Shown piece after piece: positions 59,831 to 64,000 of a stretch of DNA of 64,000 bases. The first letter of the stretch is position 1, and each line of letters starts with the position of its first letter. Made by a program: the position numbers and the translations under genes. The stretch comes from Jacaranda mimosifolia. Lineage: Eukaryota; Streptophyta; Magnoliopsida; Lamiales; Bignoniaceae. The stretch is from positions 1,551,507 to 1,615,506 of the forward strand of contig CM032121.1 in the NCBI GenBank assembly GCA_018894105.1, read 5' to 3'. A model generated the notes under the pieces. The model saw nothing but the letters and a program-made list of their open reading frames with translations, was not told where the DNA came from and did no database searches.

Positions 59831-60535
59831 TAATTATTGTAATAGTTGGTCAATCCTACATCTATATTTTATATTATTAATAAAGATTGACATCTTTTTA
59901 CTGTATTTTTATGTGGTATGCTTGAAATATTCTCATTTCTATTTTTCGAATTCCATTGTGATTATAGTTGTGCAATAATCATTATTTGTAACCCACCTAG
60001 TCTATACCATATCTTTATTTTTTTTATCATAACATTTTATTTTTCTTTACTAAAAATTTAAATAAATGTTTCTTTTGGAGAAAAAAAAAATGATTTAGTA
60101 ATATATGGAAAAATAAATAAATTTTTTTATTAATTTAATTCTGTAAAAAAAAATTTAGGGCACGCATAGCACGTAACATAATCGCTAGTTATTAATAAAA
60201 CAATAGCTTTGTTTGGGTGTACTTTCAATTAATGTGCTTAAAAATGCTCTTATTTAAATATCTTAATATTAATCACAACCACAATATGTGTAGTAATTGG
60301 TCAAGTGGCCTATGGCCAAATGATATGTCTCTCATACAATATAAAAGGTTAAGAGTTCAAATCCTGACGGATTCTTAATGCACATGTATTTAAACTAAAA
60401 TAATAAAAAAAATATGCAGCAACTATCATTTATAACTCACTCACTTTACATCCCATTGTTACCATTTTATCATACATTTTTATTTTTATTTATATAAAAA
60501 TTAAATTAAATATATTGAAAATATTAAAAGAATTA
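59831..60535. other. block B spacer
   Basis: Matches 31,144-31,196 plus 32,267-32,600 plus 39,202-39,411 of block A. It contains about 70 bp (60,298-60,375) not seen in block A, with a TRGC-like phrase and AGAGTTCAAATCC. This weakly resembles pol III A and B boxes. No gene. Confidence 0.6.
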
Positions 60536-60853
60536 TGGAGTGTTTGGTTATATTTCTTCAAAACAATATTGTTCTAAGGAAACATAACCAAATATATTCC
60601 TATTTTTCCTCCAAAGCGCACATTTTTCAATATACATTATATATATTTTATTATTATTCTAATATTTAAAAAATACTCAATTTCATTTTCACACCAAAAA
60701 CTCCAAAAAAAGCATTCATTTAACTGCTATAGTAAAAAATGTCTCCTCTAAAGCATAAACAAACATACCAAAAAATAACTTTTACATTATCCAATAATTC
60801 ATTTTTTCAAAACACATAATAAAATCACACAAAAAACATAACCACACATTTCG
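60536..60853. mobile_element. Tourist-like MITE with TTA target duplication
   Basis: 318 bp. Starts TGGAGTGTTTGGTTATATTT; the inward-read right end is CGAAATGTGTGGTTATGTTT. Flanked by TTA (60,533-60,535 and 60,854-60,856). Block A at about 39,412 has the empty site. The internal core ACTGCTATAGTAAAAAATGT is shared with other copies in the window. Confidence 0.78.
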
Positions 60854-60939
60854 TTAGTATTTTGATATAGAAAACGAAAAAAAGATATGTCTTATTTATT
60901 TCATAGTATAGACATTTTAGTGCACACATAGAGTACCCA

Positions 60940-61323
60940 TAGGGGTGTAAACGGATATTAAATAGATCGGATACACTATTTTCATATTTATATCAATTAA
61001 ACTTTTTGAATATTCGGATACGAATACGGATTTGACGGATATTTAAAAATGATATCCAAATTCGTATTTGTCGGATATCGACTGAATTCGGATATATCCG
61101 TATTTGATTATAATTATTCAGATGCATATATATTTTATTAAACTTATCCATATTCAAATTATTATTTTATATTCATATTTGATGATAATTATTTAGATAT
61201 ATCCAAATACGTGAATCTATAAACCTATAACAAATACATATTTTAATTAATAGAAAGAACTATATAATTTCATTAAAATGGAAGCAATCAAACAAATAGC
61301 ATAATTTTGAATTAATAATTGAC

Positions 61324-61412
<89 letters not shown>

Positions 61413-61774
61413 GTCAACCAACAATAATTATGTAATTAACTTTATTCTTCAATTTTTTTCTCTATATTACAATAATTTTTTAAATTTATTCTTTTTTCTT
61501 CCCAATTCTTTAATTATAATTTATATATATACATATATGGATTATGAGATTTTTATTGAAAAATATAAATAATATATTATTTAATCAATATATATATATT
61601 CGAATTGGATATTAAACGGATTAAATACGCATTTACCATATTTGTATCCATTTTTAATCAGATATTTACTAATTGAATACGGATAATATCCGCTTTAAAT
61701 GGATGCGGATAAATTTTGTATAAATGGATACAAATGAGAATGAGAAATGAATTTTCGAATATCCACCAGCCCTA
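60940..61774. mobile_element. hAT-like element rich in GGATAT/ATATCC
   Basis: 835 bp. Left tip TAGGGGTGTAAACGGATATT; inward-read right tip TAGGGCTGGTGGATATT. Flanked by AGTACCCA and AGTACCCC (60,932-60,939 and 61,775-61,782), an 8-bp duplication with one change. Block A at about 39,483 has the empty site. Carries an AAT microsatellite. Confidence 0.78.
61325..61411. repeat. AAT microsatellite, about 29 units
   Basis: Uninterrupted AAT/ATA triplets inside the hAT-like element at 60,940-61,774. The purity suggests recent expansion. Confidence 0.95.
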
Positions 61775-62003
61775 AGTACCCCAAATTCACCACTCTAAAT
61801 CCTATCGTTTCCTTACAGCAATAAACGTTTCGATTTAAAGTCGTGCAGTAAAATTAAACAGACTGCAATAAATACAAGGATGATACAACAATAAATAAAG
61901 TCCAAATAAAAATTAAATGCGCTGCATATAGCCTTGTCTATCCTCTCTATCTGGGGATTAGGCATAGGTGAAAACATTGAACACCTTGGAGTATAACTTC
62001 AAG

Positions 62004-62453
62004 ATGCATTTTACTACAAAGAACATCATGATCTTCTTTCTTATATTTATCTTAACATTCAACCTCGTCGCATTTGATGTTTTTGCTTGTTTTCTTACCA
62101 CGGGATATGAAGTTCATATTGTCAATAAGATCCCTCAAAAATACAGTGCAGCTCCATTGCGGGTTTACTGCACGGCCGTTGATAGCGATACAGATTTTGG
62201 AAAGCATTACCTTGATAAAAATAGCCCTGAATTTTCTTGGTATTTTTGTTCCAATATTTGGGGGACAACTGAGTACTTTTGCAGTTTCTCTTGGTTGGAC
62301 AACCATTTTGAACAGTTTATAGTTTTTAGTGAGAAGCTGTCAAGATTTTGTGTAGACAAAACAAAGAATTCTAAAGGTAAAATATGTAAATGGAGTGTCG
62401 ATGATAAAGGGTTTTATTTTGGGAGAGATCAGAAAAAATTTCATGGCTGGTAA
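62004..62453 (+). CDS. S-protein homolog (SPH3), secreted
   Basis: A 149-aa intronless S1-family protein starting at ATG 62,004; the open frame upstream has only non-ATG codons. A hydrophobic signal peptide (about residues 7-28) is nearly identical to that of SPH2. Then come VHIVNKIP, LRVYCTAVDSDTDFG, FSWYFCSNIWGTTEYFCSFSW, FIVFSE and CKWSVDDKGFYFG. It is the block B paralogue of SPH2. It differs much more in the mature part than in the signal peptide, which is worth a selection test. All expected Cys are present. Role unknown. Confidence 0.87.
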   Translation: MHFTTKNIMIFFLIFILTFNLVAFDVFACFLTTGYEVHIVNKIPQKYSAAPLRVYCTAVDSDTDFGKHYLDKNSPEFSWYFCSNIWGTTEYFCSFSWLDNHFEQFIVFSEKLSRFCVDKTKNSKGKICKWSVDDKGFYFGRDQKKFHGW

Positions 62454-62965
62454 TAAAATGAGACAATGTGGGGAGCTATATTTTCGATAAAATTATTGTA
62501 TTTTAGATAATTTGCGATGAAAAAATGTTATGGCCAGATTTTGTCGGTAATTTTTTAATTATATAATTTAAATCTCAACCTATTTTTTTTAGGTAAATTA
62601 GGTTTTACCCCCCTATGAAAATAGAAAAGCACAAAAACACTCCCTATGGAAAAAAAAAAAAAGGCAACAAACCCCCTTTTGATTTTAAAAAAATAGCAAA
62701 TTACCCCCTCCGTCTCCCTGGTGTGATTCACACACAACAACTGCAGTTATTCTAAGATATTTGCTGTTGAAACGTCAATTTTGCCCATAAATATCAACTG
62801 CTGGATGAAGTGAAAAATATCAATGGTTCAAATTAATTCTCTCTATAAAAAAATATAAAATTTTACACATATATTTAAATATATACATATTTATATATGA
62901 CTATATTTATATACAATTAAATATATGTATGTATTCTATATACACATTTATATATATATATATAT
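62454..62965. other. 3' flank of SPH3 with a possible TIR start
   Basis: Similarity to block A ends near 62,578. Just after it, GGTAAATTAGGTTTTACCCC and CACTCCCTATGG resemble the AAACTCCCTA-style terminal region of MULE-like elements, but the partner end was not found in the window. Confidence 0.35.
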
Positions 62966-63312
62966 ATACTTGCAGCTCCCTCCCCCCCCCCCCCAGTAGC
63001 CCCTCCCTATTCCACCAGTGGCTGGGCCACGGCCTTGTTCGCGGCCGCCTCTGTGAATGCGGCTGCCATGGCCCAGCCACAAGCGACCTGGCGTGGGCGA
63101 CCATGGCCGCCCTTGTGAACATCGCAATGGTTGGCTGCGGATGGCACCGGCCAAATTCACAGAGGCGGCCTCCCAGCCGACCGTGGCTGCCTAGTCATCT
63201 CTGTGAACGCGGCCATGGCCAGCTGCAAACGTCACCGACCATGGCTGCCACTCGCAGAGGCGGCGAGTAACGGTGGGTTAGGGGTAGGGGTGGGGGTGGG
63301 GGTGGGGTGGGT
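62966..63312. other. GC-rich island between poly-C and G-rich tracts
   Basis: An abrupt GC-rich block in AT-rich DNA. It opens with a C run (62,982-62,994) and closes with GGGTTAGGGGTAGGGG-type tracts (63,273-63,311). Between them are repeated GGCCATGGCC-like words and GCCTCTGTGAATGCGGC/CTCTGTGAACGCGGC near-repeats, also in inverted form (CACAGAGGCGGCC). Frames on both strands stay open because of composition and repeats. No protein family is recognised. Confidence 0.6.
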
Positions 63313-63367
63313 ATATTTGTGTTTTATTTATTTATATATATTATATATAAATATATACATAAATATA

Positions 63368-63772
63368 ATGGCTATATTTGGTTATATTTTGAAAAGACAA
63401 ACATACAAAAATTTTACCTCCAAAATGTCAAAAAAAAATTCAAAATATCTTTTATTTTTCATTATTCCAAATTTTTTTCATTTTTTTAATATATACATAT
63501 ATATTATATATTTTTTATTATTGTTCTAACAATAAAAAAAATTACTTAATTCTATTTTCAACTCAAAAACTCGATAAAAAACATTAATTTGACTGCTGCA
63601 GTAGAATTTCTCCCCTAAAATATAAACAAACATATCAAAATTTTTCAAAATAATTTTCTAATTATTCCCAAAATATAAACAAACATATACACATTCCTCA
63701 ACCCCACTCTCAAAATTCATTCTCTCAAAATACATAATCCAAAACATATAATTCATATCCAAACGTTACCAA
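63368..63772. mobile_element. Tourist-like MITE copy
   Basis: Left GGCTATATTTGGTTATATTT, right CATATCCAAACGTTACC. The core AATTTGACTGCTGCAGTAG and AAAATATAAACAAACATA match the other copies. Ends approximate. Confidence 0.5.
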
Positions 63773-64000
63773 TGTATTTATAATATATTACATTTCTATA
63801 TATATATTTTATATTTATATTTATAGTATATTACAAATGAAACATGCCAAGTATATTATGTTTATGTTTGTTAATTGGTATATTTATGTTTATTTTATAT
63901 AAATATATTAATGTATTTATAATATATTATATTTCTATATATATTTTAATTTATATAAAAATAAAAAAATTGAATAATAGAAAGATGAAAGTTAAAATAG
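63773..64000. other. AT-rich repeats at the window edge
   Basis: TATTTATAATATATTA and TTCTATATATAT blocks occur twice (near 63,775 and 63,915), a short local duplication. No gene. Confidence 0.4.

Noticed and set aside
62907..63270. Frames of 70-113 aa on both strands in the GC island
   Set aside because: Open because of high GC and internal repeats; they start in TA microsatellite DNA and match no family I recognise.

Overview
The window looks like nuclear DNA of a eudicot plant. It has AT-rich intergenic DNA, short GT-AG introns, plant-only gene families (CYP96A-type P450, NOI/RIN4-type protein, chloroplast shikimate kinase, F-box/kelch protein, S-protein homologs) and a dense load of plant transposons. 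Nothing bacterial or organellar was recognised. The species cannot be named from the sequence alone.

The left half (about 1-28,100) is the gene-bearing part: an intronless CYP96A-like P450 (1498-3045, +); a three-exon NOI-domain protein of 100 aa (5877-8359, +); a ten-exon DRG2-type GTPase of 367 aa (9728-17094, -); a ten-exon plastid shikimate kinase of 297 aa (20765-23968, +); and an intronless F-box/kelch protein (26965-28062, -). All five appear intact. They act in unrelated processes (wax or lipid hydroxylation, membrane-associated defence signalling, ribosome-linked GTPase function, aromatic amino acid synthesis, ubiquitin ligase targeting), so no functional cluster is implied.

The right half (about 28,300-64,000) is transposon-rich and contains a small S-protein-homolog (SPH) cluster. 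A block carrying two SPH genes was duplicated. Copy A is 30,649-40,270, with SPH1 and SPH2 intact. Copy B is about 58,684-62,578, with a broken SPH1 copy and an intact SPH3. Each copy carries insertions that the other lacks, so each supplies empty sites for the other. In copy A these are a Tourist-like MITE with a nested element and a 6.6-kb Mutator-like element (32,601-39,192; 9-bp target duplication) packed with four different tandem arrays. In copy B they are two hAT-like elements (one with a further MITE inside it) and a Tourist-like MITE.

Between the copies sits a full-length Ty3/gypsy retrotransposon of the Tat type (41,042-51,833; 731-bp LTRs; target duplication AACTG). Its gag and pol are broken. 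It has tandem repeats after the integrase and an intron-containing antisense gene. Next to it is a 2.7-kb solo LTR (52,540-55,261; target duplication TTAGG), inserted in an older, oppositely oriented LTR of apparently the same family. Upstream of SPH1 lies a degenerate tandem array (28,326-29,220) that carries a perfectly bounded hAT MITE and abuts a tRNA-like SINE head. No CRISPR array, rRNA gene or intact tRNA gene was seen.
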